Shown here piece by piece: positions 8,275-18,248 of a stretch of DNA of 64,000 bases. The DNA comes from Burkholderia paludis (lineage in GTDB: Bacteria > Pseudomonadota > Gammaproteobacteria > Burkholderiales > Burkholderiaceae), in assembly GCF_000732615.1 (NCBI RefSeq), contig NZ_JPGL01000035.1, positions 1-64,000 of the forward strand, written 5' to 3'. The notes beneath the pieces were generated by a model, which saw only the letters and a program-made list of their open reading frames with translations, made no database searches and was not told the DNA's origin. How positions within the stretch are numbered: the first letter of the stretch is position 1; each line of letters begins with the position of its first letter. Both the position numbers and the translations under genes were made by a program.

Positions 8275-9927
8275 TCATCCGCAGCGTTCCGGCTCCGGAC
8301 GGGAGGCCATCACGGAGAGTGCGGCCAGGTCACGCCGATCGCGCGTCGCCGACACGAGCTGCCGGGTGCAGGCATGTCGAGGGGAATGCAGCGTCTGAAG
8401 CGTCTCGCCGGTTTCGACGATGCGCCCGTTCTGCATGACCGCGATTCGATGTGCGGTTGCGTGCAGCACGTCGATGTCATGGCTGATGAGAACGTAGCTG
8501 AGCCCGTGGCGGCGCTGCAGGTCGACCAGGAGCGCGAGGATGGTGCGCTGGACCGATACGTCGAGGGCGCTGGTGGGCTCGTCGAGCACGAGAATGCGTG
8601 CGTCGACGGCGAGCGCGCGCGCGATGGCGATACGCTGACGCTGCCCGCCGGAGAACTGGTGCGGATAGCGCGCGGCGGCGTCGGCCGGCAGGCCGGTCTC
8701 GGCAAGCAGTGCGGCGACGCGCGCGCGACGCGCATCGGGCGTCAGGTGCGGGTGATGCAGCGTCAACCCTTCGCCGACGATCTCGCCGACCGTCAAGCGC
8801 GGCGGCAGCGAGCCGAACGGATCCTGAAACACCATCTGCACGTGGGCCGCACGCGCCATCCGCGACGACATCCGCGACGACGCCTGCGCGCGGTCGAGCC
8901 CGGCAAAGCCGATGGTGCCGCCGAGCGGCCGTAACAGGCCGAGGATGGTCGATGCGAGCGTCGACTTTCCGCAACCCGACTCGCCGAGCACGCCGAGCGT
9001 TTCTCCCTCGCGCAGATGGAGATCGATGCCGTCGAGCACCGGCGACACATCGCTGCGAAACACGCCGCGCCAGCCGCGTGCCCGCTGACGATAGCCCGCG
9101 CGGAGCCCGTCGATTTCCAGCACGCGCGGCGCGTCGGCCGCGAGCGGCGCGAGCGTGCGCGCCGGCACGCTGCCGAACAACATCCGCGTGTACGGATGCC
9201 GCTGCGCGGCGAACAGCGCGCCGGTTTCGCCGCTTTCGACGATCTCGCCGTCACGCATGACGGCAACGCGGTGCGCGAAGCGGCGCACGAGATGCAGGTC
9301 GTGGGTGATCAGCAGCACCGCGAGCCCGGATTCGTCCTCCTGCAATCCGATCAGCAGGTCGACGATTTGCTGGCGGGTCGTGGCATCGAGGGCGGTGGTG
9401 GGCTCGTCGGCGATCAGCAGGCGCGGCCGGCAGGCGAGCGCCATCGCGATCATCGCGCGCTGGCGTTGCCCGCCGGACAACTGATGCGGATGGCAATCGA
9501 GCTTGCGCTCGGGTTGGGGAATGCCGGTGCGGCGCAGCAGCGCGATGGCGCGGTCCCGCGCGGCCGCGCCGCGCAGGCCCGCGTGCAGAAGGAGGCTTTC
9601 GCGGATCTGCCGGCCGATGCTCCACACCGGATTCAGCGCGGTCATCGGTTCCTGGAACACCATGGCGATGTCGCGCCCGCGCACGCCGCACCAGTCTGCC
9701 TCGGTATTGCCGAGCAGTTCCTTCCCGTCGAGGCGCACGCTGCCGCTGACCGCGGCGCCGTCGGCGAGGCCGAGCATCGCGAGCGCAGTGAGGCTCTTGC
9801 CCGACCCCGATTCGCCGACGAGCGCGACCCGTTCGCCGCGCCCGATCGACAGGTCGAGACCCTTGACCACCGGGTGCGTGCCGAAGCGGATCCGCAGGTT
9901 TTCCACTGCCAGTACGGGCGTATTCAT
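8275..9927 (-). CDS. yejF: Peptide ABC transporter, fused double ATPase (YejF-like)
   Basis: A 550-residue protein with two ABC ATPase domains in tandem. The first has GESGSGKS, signature LSGGQRQR and Walker B LLIADEP; the second has GESGCGKS, FSGGQRQR and ILVLDEP. This duplicated arrangement is that of YejF, which powers the YejABE oligopeptide importer. The start overlaps the yejE stop (ATGA). It is the last gene of the receptor-tonB-exbBD-yej operon. A continuous upstream frame makes the open reading frame much longer, but that part is a shadow of yejE. Confidence 0.92.
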   Translation of the reverse strand: MNTPVLAVENLRIRFGTHPVVKGLDLSIGRGERVALVGESGSGKSLTALAMLGLADGAAVSGSVRLDGKELLGNTEADWCGVRGRDIAMVFQEPMTALNPVWSIGRQIRESLLLHAGLRGAAARDRAIALLRRTGIPQPERKLDCHPHQLSGGQRQRAMIAMALACRPRLLIADEPTTALDATTRQQIVDLLIGLQEDESGLAVLLITHDLHLVRRFAHRVAVMRDGEIVESGETGALFAAQRHPYTRMLFGSVPARTLAPLAADAPRVLEIDGLRAGYRQRARGWRGVFRSDVSPVLDGIDLHLREGETLGVLGESGCGKSTLASTILGLLRPLGGTIGFAGLDRAQASSRMSSRMARAAHVQMVFQDPFGSLPPRLTVGEIVGEGLTLHHPHLTPDARRARVAALLAETGLPADAAARYPHQFSGGQRQRIAIARALAVDARILVLDEPTSALDVSVQRTILALLVDLQRRHGLSYVLISHDIDVLHATAHRIAVMQNGRIVETGETLQTLHSPRHACTRQLVSATRDRRDLAALSVMASRPEPERCG

Positions 9928-11024
9928 GTGCGTGACGAACCCTGGGCGCCCGGCTTCCGGACGGCGAGCGCATCGCGCAGCGCGTCGCCGATGAAGGTGA
10001 GCAGGAGCAGTGTGATGACGAGTGCCGCGATCGCCGTGGCCGAGATCCACCATGCGTCGAGATGGTTCTTGCCTTCGGCGAGCAGCTCGCCGAGGCTCGG
10101 TGCGGGCGGCGGCACCCCCAGGCCGAGGAAGTCGAGGCTCGTGAGCGCGACGATGGCGGTGCTCATCCGGAACGGCAGGTATGTGATGACGGGCGTGAGG
10201 CTGTTGGGCAGGATGTGCCGCCATATGATCTGCCGGTCGGAGAGGCCGAGCGTGCGCGCGGCGCGCACGTAATCGAGCGAGCGCTTTTGCAGGAATTCGC
10301 CGCGCACGTAGTCGGACAGCGTGATCCAGCCGAACGCGGCGAGCAGCACGAAGAGGAGCGGCAGGCTCGGTTCGAAGATCGACGAGAGGATGATGAGCAG
10401 ATAGAGGTCGGGCAGCGCATTCCAGATCTCGATGAAGCGCTGCCCGACGAGATCGACGCGTCCCGCGTGATAGCCCTGCAGCGCGCCGGCGAGCACGCCG
10501 AGCAGCGCGCCGGAGAGCGTGAGCGCGAGCGCGAACAGGATCGAACTGCGAAAGCCGTAGAGCACGCGCGAGAAAACGTCGCGGCCGAACGCATCGGTGC
10601 CCAGCCAGTTTTCCCGGGAGGGCGGCGCGGGAAACGGCGTGGCCGCGTGATAGTTCACGGTGTCGTAGCGATAGTGATCGGGCGCGTAGAGCGCGAGATT
10701 GCCGTCGCGGCCGAACTGCTCGCGGATGAACGGGTCGAGATAGTCGGCTTCGGTCGGCAACGTACCGCCGAATCGGGTATCGGGGTACGTGCGCACCGCG
10801 GGAAACAGCCACTCGCCGTCGTATCGCACGAGAAGCGGGCGGTCGTTGGCGATGAAGCCCGCGAACAGGCTCGCGACGAACAGCGTGGCGAACACGACGA
10901 GGCTGGCGAAGCCGGCACGGTGCGCGCGAAAGCGCCGCCAGAAGCTCGCCGTGCGGGCGGTCGGCGCGAAACGGGCCACGGCAAGGCGCGGCGCCGGCGG
11001 TCGAAGAGGGGTGATGGCAGCCAT
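9924..11024 (-). CDS. yejE: Peptide ABC transporter permease (YejE-like)
   Basis: A 366-residue inner-membrane permease of the DppC/OppC class. It has an N-terminal membrane span (LVVFATLFVASLFAGFIAN), a long periplasmic segment with the ENWLGTDAFGRDVFSRVLYG block, and a C-terminal permease core with the coupling region LDYVRAARTLG. The long insertion after the first span is the YejE hallmark. The start at MAAITPLRPP is used. The yejB stop is 14 bases upstream and the yejF start overlaps its stop. Confidence 0.9.
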   Translation of the reverse strand: MAAITPLRPPAPRLAVARFAPTARTASFWRRFRAHRAGFASLVVFATLFVASLFAGFIANDRPLLVRYDGEWLFPAVRTYPDTRFGGTLPTEADYLDPFIREQFGRDGNLALYAPDHYRYDTVNYHAATPFPAPPSRENWLGTDAFGRDVFSRVLYGFRSSILFALALTLSGALLGVLAGALQGYHAGRVDLVGQRFIEIWNALPDLYLLIILSSIFEPSLPLLFVLLAAFGWITLSDYVRGEFLQKRSLDYVRAARTLGLSDRQIIWRHILPNSLTPVITYLPFRMSTAIVALTSLDFLGLGVPPPAPSLGELLAEGKNHLDAWWISATAIAALVITLLLLTFIGDALRDALAVRKPGAQGSSRT

Positions 11025-11038
11025 GAGGGACGAAGGGG

Positions 11039-12088
11039 TCAGGGGGCGTTGCCGCCGAAATGAATGCGTGGATCGATCAGCGCATAGGCGATGTCGCCGA
11101 CGAGCTTCGCGACGAGGCTCACCACGGTGAACACGAACAACGCGCCGAGCACGACCGGATAGTCGCGGCCGATGATGGCGTCGTACGAGAGCCGGCCGAC
11201 GCCGTCGAGCGAGAACAGCGTTTCGATGAGCAGGCTGCCGCTCACGAATGCCGCGACGAACGCGGCCGGAAAGCCGGTGACGAGCGGGATCAGCGCGTTG
11301 CGCAGCACATGTCGCCACACCACGCGCTGGCGCGACGCGCCTTTCGCGCGGGCGGTCAGCACGTATTGACGCGTGAGCTCGTCCAGGAACGCGTTGCGCG
11401 TGAGCAGCGAGACGACCGCGAGATTGCCCGCGACCGCCGCCGTGACGGGCAGGACCAGATGCCACAGACGGTCGACGATGCGGGCGCCGAAGGCGAGCTG
11501 GTCGTAGCCGTCCGACGCCAGGCCGCCCAGCGGAAACACGTGCAGGAACAGGTTGCCGCTGAAGAGCATCAGCAGCAGCACGCCGAGCACGAAGCCGGGA
11601 ATGGCGTATCCCGCGAGCAGCGCGATGCTCGTCGCGACGTCGAACGGCGTGCCGTGGCGCAGGGCCTTCGCGATGCCGAGCGGCACCGAAATCAGGTAGG
11701 TGAGCGCGAGCGACCAGCCGCCGAGCGCGACCGTGACGGGCAGCTTGCTGACGATCAGGTCCCGTACCGACCGATGCTGGAAGAACGACTGGCCGAGATC
11801 GAGGCGCGCGTAGCGACCGAGCATCCGCACGTAGCGCGTGAGCGGCGGCGCGTCGAAACCGAATTCGTGGCTGATCGCCGCGATCTGCGCGGGATCGACG
11901 CCTTCATTGCCGTGATAGCCGCCGCCTCCGCTCGTGCTTTCGCCGTGCAGCGACGTCCCCTGGAGGCGCGCCATGACCTGTTCGACGGGGCCGCCGGGCA
12001 CGAACTGCATGATGATGAAGGTGAGGGTCAGCACGCCGAGCAGCGTCGGCACCATGAGCAGCAGCCTGCGGCCGATGTACGCGATCAT
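11039..12088 (-). CDS. yejB: Peptide ABC transporter permease (YejB-like)
   Basis: A 349-residue permease of the DppB/OppB class starting MIAYIGRRLLLMVPTLLGV, the normal first span. It contains the FVPGGPVEQ motif and the YejB-type insertion GGGGYHGNEGVDP, followed by five further hydrophobic spans and the coupling block YVLTARAKGAS. Start and yejA stop overlap in ATGA. It forms the inner-membrane pore with YejE. Confidence 0.92.
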   Translation of the reverse strand: MIAYIGRRLLLMVPTLLGVLTLTFIIMQFVPGGPVEQVMARLQGTSLHGESTSGGGGYHGNEGVDPAQIAAISHEFGFDAPPLTRYVRMLGRYARLDLGQSFFQHRSVRDLIVSKLPVTVALGGWSLALTYLISVPLGIAKALRHGTPFDVATSIALLAGYAIPGFVLGVLLLMLFSGNLFLHVFPLGGLASDGYDQLAFGARIVDRLWHLVLPVTAAVAGNLAVVSLLTRNAFLDELTRQYVLTARAKGASRQRVVWRHVLRNALIPLVTGFPAAFVAAFVSGSLLIETLFSLDGVGRLSYDAIIGRDYPVVLGALFVFTVVSLVAKLVGDIAYALIDPRIHFGGNAP

Positions 12089-14016
12089 GAGCGGCCTCCG
12101 TCGTTGCGCAGCGGCGCGCCCGCTTGCGGATGCCACCAGCCGATGACCCAGTCGGCCCAGCCGTACTGCCGCGGCACGCTCGACGGCGGCGCGATGCGCG
12201 CATTCCACGCGATGCGCGCATGCGTGATGTGCCATTCCGGCACCATGATGTGTTCGCCGAGCAGCACCCGGTCGAGCGCACGCGTTGCCGCGACCAGCGC
12301 GCTTTCGGACGGCGCGCGCTGGACGGCGTCGATGAGCGTGTCGATCGCGGGCGACGCCACGCCCGCATAGTTTTCCGAGCCGGGCGTGCGTGCCGCCGCG
12401 CTGCCGAAGCGGCGCGCAAGCTCCGCGCCCGGAATGCTGGCCGGGCGATAGCCCATGGTGGTCATGTCGAAGTCGAAATGCTTGAGCCGTTCGTTGATGA
12501 CGGCCTGGTCCATGATGCGCACGCGCGCGTCGATGCCGAGCCGCCGCAGGTTGCGCACCACGATCATCAGGATGCGCTCCATCCCGCTGCCGTCGTCGAG
12601 CAACTCGACGGCGAGCGGCGCGCCGGCCGCGTTGCGCAGCACGCCGTCGCGGTACTGCCAGCCCGCGCTCGCGAGCAGGGCTTCGGCCCTGGCGAGGTTG
12701 CGCCGCAGGCCGTTGGGGGCCGATGTGTCGGGTTGCGGCGGCAACGGCCCGAACACGACGGGCGGCACCGCGTCGCGCAGCGGCTCGAGCAGCGCCAGCT
12801 CGGCATTGCCCGGTGCGCCCGTGGCCGCAAACTCGCTGCCGTCGAAATAACTGCGGCTGCGCGTGTATTGCCCGTAGAACATGTTGCGGTTGATCCATTC
12901 GTAATCGAGCGCGAGCCCGATCGCCTCGCGCACGCGCACGTCCTGGAACTTCGCGCGGCGAAGGTTGAAGATGAGGCCTTGCGCACTGTTGATGCCGTAT
13001 TCGGGAAATTCGCGTTTGCGGAGCGTGCCGTTCGCGAAACCCGGGCCATCGTAGTTGTGCGCCCATTGTTCGGCGCTGCCTTCGAAGAGCGCGTCGATTT
13101 CGCCCGCGCGGAACGCCTGCAGCGGCGCGTACGGATCGCTGTAGAGCCGGAAGCGTATCGTCGAGAAATTGAACATGCCGCGCCGCACCGGCAAATTCGC
13201 GCCCCAGTAGCGGGGGTTTCGCCGATAGACGATCTCGCGGTTGCCTGCACGCGACGCGATCACGTAGGGGCCGCTCGCGAGCGGCTCGACCGTCGCGAGC
13301 TGATCGAAGCGCGGCGTGCCGCCGTCCGGCGTACGCCCCCAGTTTCGTGAAAATACGTAGAGATCGCCCGCCGTGAGCGCCGCGCGACGGTCGGCGCGGC
13401 GGAACTCGAAGCGAACGGTGTGTGCGTCCACCACGACGGCGTCGCGGATCAGCGCATAGCGGCTGCTGTAGACGGGCGATGTCGCCGGGTTCGTCAGGCA
13501 TTCGAACGAGTAGCGCACGTCGTCGGCGGTGACGGGGTCGCCGTTCGAGAAGCGGGCGGCCGGGTCGAGATGAAACGTGGCCGAGAGACCGTCCGGCGCC
13601 ACCGCGACCCGGTCGGCAAGCAGTGGGTACTGGACGCCGACCTCGTCGAGACTGCGCTGCATCAGCGTCTCGAATGCAAGATTGAGCAGGTCGGGCGCCG
13701 CGTTGCCGCGCAGCAGGAACGGGTTCAACGAATCGTAGGACGAGACTTCCCCGTAGTTGGACAGCGTGAGCGTGCCGTCGCGAGGCGGCGCGGGATCGGC
13801 GTAGGCAAAGCGCGTCAACGCGGAGCCGGGCCGGGCGTCGCCGAATTCGGAGAGCGTGGTCCGCCAGCCGGGCGCCGGCGCGGGAGGCGCGGCGGGCGCG
13901 ATCGCGGCCCGGGCCGGCGCGACGACGCATAGCGCAATGCACGCCGCGATCCGCCACGCTGCACGGCGGCCGGCACGACGTGGATGACGCGGAAACGAGC
14001 GGCCGGGGCGTGTCAT
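12085..14016 (-). CDS. yejA: Extracellular peptide-binding protein (YejA-like, SBP_bac_5)
   Basis: A 643-residue solute-binding protein. An Arg-rich N-terminus and hydrophobic AAWRIAACIALCVVAPARA form the signal peptide. The mature part has GTLTLSNYGEVSSYDSLNPF and the family pattern GLSATFHLDPAARFSNGDPV-TADDV, with C-terminal VPEWHITHARIAWN. Members bind oligopeptides; YejA-class proteins also carry peptide antibiotics such as microcin C in enteric bacteria. Its position downstream of a TonB receptor and motor suggests the ligand is first taken across the outer membrane, perhaps a peptidic siderophore. That is inference. The start overlaps the exbD stop (ATGA). Confidence 0.9.
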   Translation of the reverse strand: MTRPGRSFPRHPRRAGRRAAWRIAACIALCVVAPARAAIAPAAPPAPAPGWRTTLSEFGDARPGSALTRFAYADPAPPRDGTLTLSNYGEVSSYDSLNPFLLRGNAAPDLLNLAFETLMQRSLDEVGVQYPLLADRVAVAPDGLSATFHLDPAARFSNGDPVTADDVRYSFECLTNPATSPVYSSRYALIRDAVVVDAHTVRFEFRRADRRAALTAGDLYVFSRNWGRTPDGGTPRFDQLATVEPLASGPYVIASRAGNREIVYRRNPRYWGANLPVRRGMFNFSTIRFRLYSDPYAPLQAFRAGEIDALFEGSAEQWAHNYDGPGFANGTLRKREFPEYGINSAQGLIFNLRRAKFQDVRVREAIGLALDYEWINRNMFYGQYTRSRSYFDGSEFAATGAPGNAELALLEPLRDAVPPVVFGPLPPQPDTSAPNGLRRNLARAEALLASAGWQYRDGVLRNAAGAPLAVELLDDGSGMERILMIVVRNLRRLGIDARVRIMDQAVINERLKHFDFDMTTMGYRPASIPGAELARRFGSAAARTPGSENYAGVASPAIDTLIDAVQRAPSESALVAATRALDRVLLGEHIMVPEWHITHARIAWNARIAPPSSVPRQYGWADWVIGWWHPQAGAPLRNDGGRS

Positions 14017-14426
14017 GGATGCCCCGGCTGCGTGACCAGCGACAGCTTCGCGATGCCCGCATGCTGGATCGCCCCCATCACTTTCGCGACGGGCCCGTAC
14101 GGCACGGTTTCGTCGGCCTGCAGCGAGACCGCGAAATCGGCGTCCTGCCGCTTGCGCGCTTCGAGCTGACTTTCCACCTGCGCAAGCGGCACCTGCTGCT
14201 TGTCGAACCATACGGCGCCGGCGGCATCGACGCTCACCGCGAGCGGCTTCCTGGGATCGGCGGAGGCCGTGGCTTCGGTCTTCGGCAGATTGACGTGAAT
14301 CGCCTTGTTGAGCAGCGGCGCGGTGACGATGAACGCGACGAGCAGCACGAGCATCACGTCGACGAGCGGCGTGATGTTGATTTCGCTGAGGACGTCGTCG
14401 TCCTGGCTGGAAGAGGAAAAGGCCAT
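14013..14426 (-). CDS. exbD: TonB-system motor subunit ExbD
   Basis: A 137-residue protein with one N-terminal membrane span after LSEINITPLVDVMLVLLVAF, including the essential membrane Asp in PLVDVML, then a periplasmic domain ending SLVTQPGHP. It couples the proton gradient to TonB together with ExbB. Its start overlaps the exbB stop (TAATG) and its stop overlaps the yejA start, so motor and importer are translationally coupled. Confidence 0.95.
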   Translation of the reverse strand: MAFSSSSQDDDVLSEINITPLVDVMLVLLVAFIVTAPLLNKAIHVNLPKTEATASADPRKPLAVSVDAAGAVWFDKQQVPLAQVESQLEARKRQDADFAVSLQADETVPYGPVAKVMGAIQHAGIAKLSLVTQPGHP

Positions 14427-15166
14427 TATGCGGTGGCCTCCTGCGCGCGAACGAACGACGCCGCGCCGCGTTCCGCGCGTGACGGGGCCGTGCCGGCGGC
14501 GTCCGCGCCGTCGCGCGCGAGACGGAAATGATCGCGCTGCGCGAGCGCGTAGAGATCGCCTGCGTGGTCGTCGAGGCGCGCCACGACCACCTTCACGCGC
14601 CGCACGAACACGTTGTACGCAAGCACGGCAGGCACGGCCACCGCAATGCCGATGCCGGTGGCGACGAGCGCCTCGCCGATCGGGCCGGCCACGACGTCGA
14701 TGCTGGCCGACGCCGCGTTCGAGATCGCGCCGAGCGCGTGGATGATGCCGAACACGGTGCCGAACAGGCCGACGAACGGCGCGACGCTGCCCACCGATGC
14801 AAGCCATGCGAGCGAATGTTCGAGACGGCGGCGTTCGTGGCCGATCTGCCGTGCGAGCTGGCGCTCGAGCGTGTCCTGGCGGCTCCACAGATCTTCCGGC
14901 GTTTCGCCGGGGAAGGCGTGCGCGTCGGCGAGCGCATCGAGGGCGGCTTGCGTGACTCGCGCCTTGGGGCCGGCCGGCAGCGGCCGCGCGGCGATCTCGC
15001 GCAGGCCGTTCGCGTCGGCGAGCGATGCGCTGGCGCGGCCGTCGGCCAGCGCCGCGCGGACATGCTGGACGGTCTTGATGACGATGATCGTCCAGGTGGC
15101 GACGGAAAAGAGGCCGAGCGACCACAGCGCGCCCTGCACGATGACGGTAAGCGTGAGCGAATTCAT
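14426..15166 (-). CDS. exbB: TonB-system motor subunit ExbB
   Basis: A 246-residue MotA/TolQ/ExbB protein with three membrane spans: one N-terminal, one at SVAPFVGLFGTVFGIIHAL and one at ALVATGIGIAVAVPAVLAY. These segments carry the conserved pore residues of the family. AGGAG sits seven bases before the ATG. The tonB stop is 18 bases upstream and exbD overlaps downstream. Confidence 0.95.
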   Translation of the reverse strand: MNSLTLTVIVQGALWSLGLFSVATWTIIVIKTVQHVRAALADGRASASLADANGLREIAARPLPAGPKARVTQAALDALADAHAFPGETPEDLWSRQDTLERQLARQIGHERRRLEHSLAWLASVGSVAPFVGLFGTVFGIIHALGAISNAASASIDVVAGPIGEALVATGIGIAVAVPAVLAYNVFVRRVKVVVARLDDHAGDLYALAQRDHFRLARDGADAAGTAPSRAERGAASFVRAQEATA

Positions 15167-15184
15167 GTTCGAGCTCCTGATGTG

Positions 15185-16006
15185 TCAGTCAAGTTGGAAA
15201 TTCAGGGGAACGTCGACCCAGCCGTCGACGGGTGTCGTCCCGCGCCTGGCCGGCACGAAGCTCCAGCGGCGCACGGCCGTGACGGCGGCGTCGTCGAGCA
15301 CGCGATGTCCGCTGGAGCTGCGCAACTCGACCTGATCGGGCGTGCCGTTCGCGAGAACGTGCACGTGCAGGACGACCTTGCCCTGCCAGCCGTAGTCCTG
15401 CGCGATGGCCGGATAGGCGGGCGCGGGATTGCGGAGGTAGTCGGCGTTGCCGTCCGGCAGCGTGGTTTTCTCGGCGGCCGGCGTCGCGATTGCGCGCGGC
15501 GCCGCCGGCGGCGCCGCCACGGCCGTGTCCGCCGGAGCGGGCGAGGGCGCCGCCGCCGGGGGCGGCGGCGTGCTGGAGAGCGGCGTGGGTGCGGGCGCGG
15601 GACGCGGGCGGGGCGGATGGGCGTTGCGCGCCTGCGGCAGCGGCTTCGGCGGCGTGACGCTGGCGGCCTTCGGCGCCTGCGGCAACGGCTCGGGCGGCGC
15701 CGTCATCTCGAGTGCGATGGGGGGCGTGACGAGCGGCTTGCTCGCCGGTGCCGGCGCGTGCAGCCACGTCCAGACCAGTGCGGCATGCAGCGCCGCCGCG
15801 CCCAGCGCGCATGCGAGCGCGGTGCGCGGCGAAACGGCGGCGGCGTCGCGCGGGCCGCGCGCCTCCGGTGTGCGTGCTCGATGGTCCCGCGAGCGAGCCG
15901 CATCGTGGGCGTGCGTTTCCCGGCGCGGCGTCGTGAGCGCGAGATACGTCGCCCGGCGGCGCTCGCCCGGCATCGGGCCGTTCCATGACAGGTGCACGGC
16001 GCTCAC
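15185..16006 (-). CDS. tonB: Energy transducer TonB
   Basis: About 273 residues from a GTG that overlaps the receptor stop (GTGA) with GAGG upstream; an ATG at 15973 is an alternative start. It has one membrane anchor (ACALGAAALHAALVWTWLHA), a long Pro/Ala-rich periplasmic spacer, and a C-terminal TonB domain: YPAIAQDYGWQGKVVLHVHV, SSGHRVLDDAAV and the final RRWSFVPAR. It transmits energy from ExbBD to the receptor encoded immediately upstream. A dedicated copy inside the receptor operon points to a receptor-specific system. Confidence 0.93.
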   Translation of the reverse strand: MSAVHLSWNGPMPGERRRATYLALTTPRRETHAHDAARSRDHRARTPEARGPRDAAAVSPRTALACALGAAALHAALVWTWLHAPAPASKPLVTPPIALEMTAPPEPLPQAPKAASVTPPKPLPQARNAHPPRPRPAPAPTPLSSTPPPPAAAPSPAPADTAVAAPPAAPRAIATPAAEKTTLPDGNADYLRNPAPAYPAIAQDYGWQGKVVLHVHVLANGTPDQVELRSSSGHRVLDDAAVTAVRRWSFVPARRGTTPVDGWVDVPLNFQLD

Positions 16007-18207
16007 AGGTCGAACCTCGCGTTCAGCGCGACCGTGCGCGGTTGACCGACGAAGATGTAGTCGGACTGCAGGAAGCCCCAGTAGTGGCGGTTGAAGAGGT
16101 TGTCGACTTCGGCCCGCAGCGTGACCCCATGCCCGCCGATCGTCGTGCGGTAGCTCAGGCCGGCGTTGAAGAGCGTGTAGCTCGGCAGCACATACTGGTT
16201 GAGCGCATCGGCCTTCATGTTGCCGAAATAGTGCGCCTCGGCGCTCGCGGTCACGCCGGGCAGGCCCGGGATGCGATCGCTGACCTGCAGCACGCCTTGC
16301 CAGCGCGGGATGCCCTCGATGCGCTTGCCGACGAGATCGGCCTCGGTTTCGGTATAGGTGCCCGACAGCCACGATGCGCTCGCCGAGATGCGGAACCCCG
16401 CAGGCAGGTCGACGCGGCCATTCAGCTCGAGGCCCTCGATACGCTCGGAGCCGTTCGACACATAGACGTTTTGCGCGTTGCCGTATTCCGCGCCACGCTC
16501 GATCCGGAAGAGCGCCGCCGAGGCGCCGGCCCTGCTGCCGTCGTATTTCACGCCCACCTCGTACTGCTTGCTCTTGAGCGGCGACAGCACATCGTATGCG
16601 TTGGCATAGGTCGGGCCCGCGGTTCCGCCGTCCTCGAGCGCCTCGACATAGCTTGCGTAGAACAGCAGGTCGTTGCGCGGCCTGAACATCAGCGCGAGCG
16701 TGGGCGTGGTGGGCGTGAGGGTATAGACGCTGGCCGTGGCGCCGGGCTTGGTCAGCGACGACTGGTGATAGCTGGTGTAGCGGATGCCGGCAAGGATCGA
16801 CCAGTACTTCAGGAAACTCAGCGTGTCGCTTGCGAACACCGACTTCTGCTGCGAGCTGAAGTTGTCGAACTGGAGGCCGTAGTCATACGTGCCGTTCCAC
16901 GTGTGCGTGACGATCGGCTGGTAGAGGTTGTTCGCGCCGATGTCGGTGTAGAGCGCCGCGGGCACGGTCTTCTTGCTGAGCCATTGCTCGGACGCACCGA
17001 CCACGACCTGATGATCGACCGGGCCGGTCGAGAACTTGCCTTCCAGCGTGGCCTGCACCTGATCGTAGATCGACGAGCCGCGCGCGCGATTCAGGAACGT
17101 ATCGAAGTCGCCCTGTTCATTGAGCAACCCGAGCCATTGCCCGGAGTAACTGCGTTCGTCCTTGCTGTGGCTGTAGTCGACTTTCGCCTGCCAGACGGGA
17201 TTGATTTGCCAGTGCAGGCCGGTCGTCGCGAAGTAGACGTTCGAATTGAACCACGTGTCGTTGTATGCGGACAGGTTCGTACGGCCGCTCAGCGCATTCG
17301 GCAGCGCCTTGCTCGTATACGAATCGAGCGTGAGATCCTGGATGCCGCCTTCGACCTTGCGCGACTGGTAGATCCCGTCGAACGTCCAGGTCAGGCCGTT
17401 TGCCAGGCGCGCGTCGAGCGACAGCGATTCCGAATTGCGCAGCACATGCGATCCGTTGTAGGTATCGCCCTGCTCGTGCGTGATGTTGAAGCGATAGCCG
17501 AACATGTGTTCCGGGCCGAAGCGGCCGCCGGTATCGATATGCTCGCTGAACACGCTGTCCGAACTGTAGCCGACGTCCGCGCTGAACGTGAAGGTTTCGG
17601 TGGGCTTCTTCGTGACGAAATTGATGATGCCGCCCGGGGCGCCGAAGCCGTACATGAAGCCGGACGAGCCCTTGAGCAACTGGATCGAGTCGAACGATTC
17701 GACCGGCAGTTCCACCGTCGTCATGTAGAACGGCAGCCCGTTGATCTTGTAGCCGTTGTAATCGTCGAGGGCGATGCCGCGCACGTTGATCGAGTAGGCA
17801 TTGAACGAGTAGGTGTCGCCGAGCGACATGACCGCTGCATCTTCCGAGAAGACCTTGCCAAGCGCCTTGACCTGGCGATCCTCCAGGTCCTGCTGCTTCA
17901 CGACACGCGTGGAGAACGGCGTTTCGAGGTCGGAGCGCGTACCCAGCGCGCCGCTCGACACCTGCGGCGCCTGGCGACGCGCGCCGTTCACGGTCACGGT
18001 GGGGAGGCTCCTGGCCTTGTCGGCATCCTGGCGAGTGCCCTTGCCGGACGGGTCGCGCGTATCGGGGGTCGAGGCGGCGGCCGGAGCGGGGTCGGTCTCG
18101 GCGTGCGCAAGCGACAGCGATCCGGCGCCCAGCATCAGCGCGGACAACACGTGGATCCTGAATTTCCTGTCTTTTATATTCAGGAGTGCGATATATTGAA
18201 ATTTCAT
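16003..18207 (-). CDS. TonB-dependent siderophore receptor
   Basis: A 734-residue outer-membrane receptor. After a signal peptide (hydrophobic VLSALMLGAGSLSLAHA) comes LPTVTVNGAR, a plug domain with FSTRVVKQQDLED, SINVRGIALDDYN and GFGAPGGIINFVTKKP, and a C-terminal 22-strand barrel with ASYVEALEDGG and VDNLFNRHYWG. This is the siderophore-receptor subfamily. The final residue is Leu (NARFDL) rather than the usual Phe. It is the first transport gene of the tonB-exbBD-yej operon and lies 41 bases after tetR. The siderophore is unknown; pairing with a peptide importer suggests a peptidic ligand. Confidence 0.93.
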   Translation of the reverse strand: MKFQYIALLNIKDRKFRIHVLSALMLGAGSLSLAHAETDPAPAAASTPDTRDPSGKGTRQDADKARSLPTVTVNGARRQAPQVSSGALGTRSDLETPFSTRVVKQQDLEDRQVKALGKVFSEDAAVMSLGDTYSFNAYSINVRGIALDDYNGYKINGLPFYMTTVELPVESFDSIQLLKGSSGFMYGFGAPGGIINFVTKKPTETFTFSADVGYSSDSVFSEHIDTGGRFGPEHMFGYRFNITHEQGDTYNGSHVLRNSESLSLDARLANGLTWTFDGIYQSRKVEGGIQDLTLDSYTSKALPNALSGRTNLSAYNDTWFNSNVYFATTGLHWQINPVWQAKVDYSHSKDERSYSGQWLGLLNEQGDFDTFLNRARGSSIYDQVQATLEGKFSTGPVDHQVVVGASEQWLSKKTVPAALYTDIGANNLYQPIVTHTWNGTYDYGLQFDNFSSQQKSVFASDTLSFLKYWSILAGIRYTSYHQSSLTKPGATASVYTLTPTTPTLALMFRPRNDLLFYASYVEALEDGGTAGPTYANAYDVLSPLKSKQYEVGVKYDGSRAGASAALFRIERGAEYGNAQNVYVSNGSERIEGLELNGRVDLPAGFRISASASWLSGTYTETEADLVGKRIEGIPRWQGVLQVSDRIPGLPGVTASAEAHYFGNMKADALNQYVLPSYTLFNAGLSYRTTIGGHGVTLRAEVDNLFNRHYWGFLQSDYIFVGQPRTVALNARFDL

Positions 18208-18248
18208 TTTTCGATTTGAATCCAGATCGGATCAGCCGATGTTGAACA

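Noticed and set aside
9928..10812. N-terminal extension of the yejF open frame
   Set aside because: The extension is Arg-rich shadow of yejE; the ABC domain starts at the ATG overlapping the yejE stop.
15985..18219. A 744-residue plus-strand open frame
   Set aside because: Exact antisense shadow of the siderophore receptor gene; no motif of its own.
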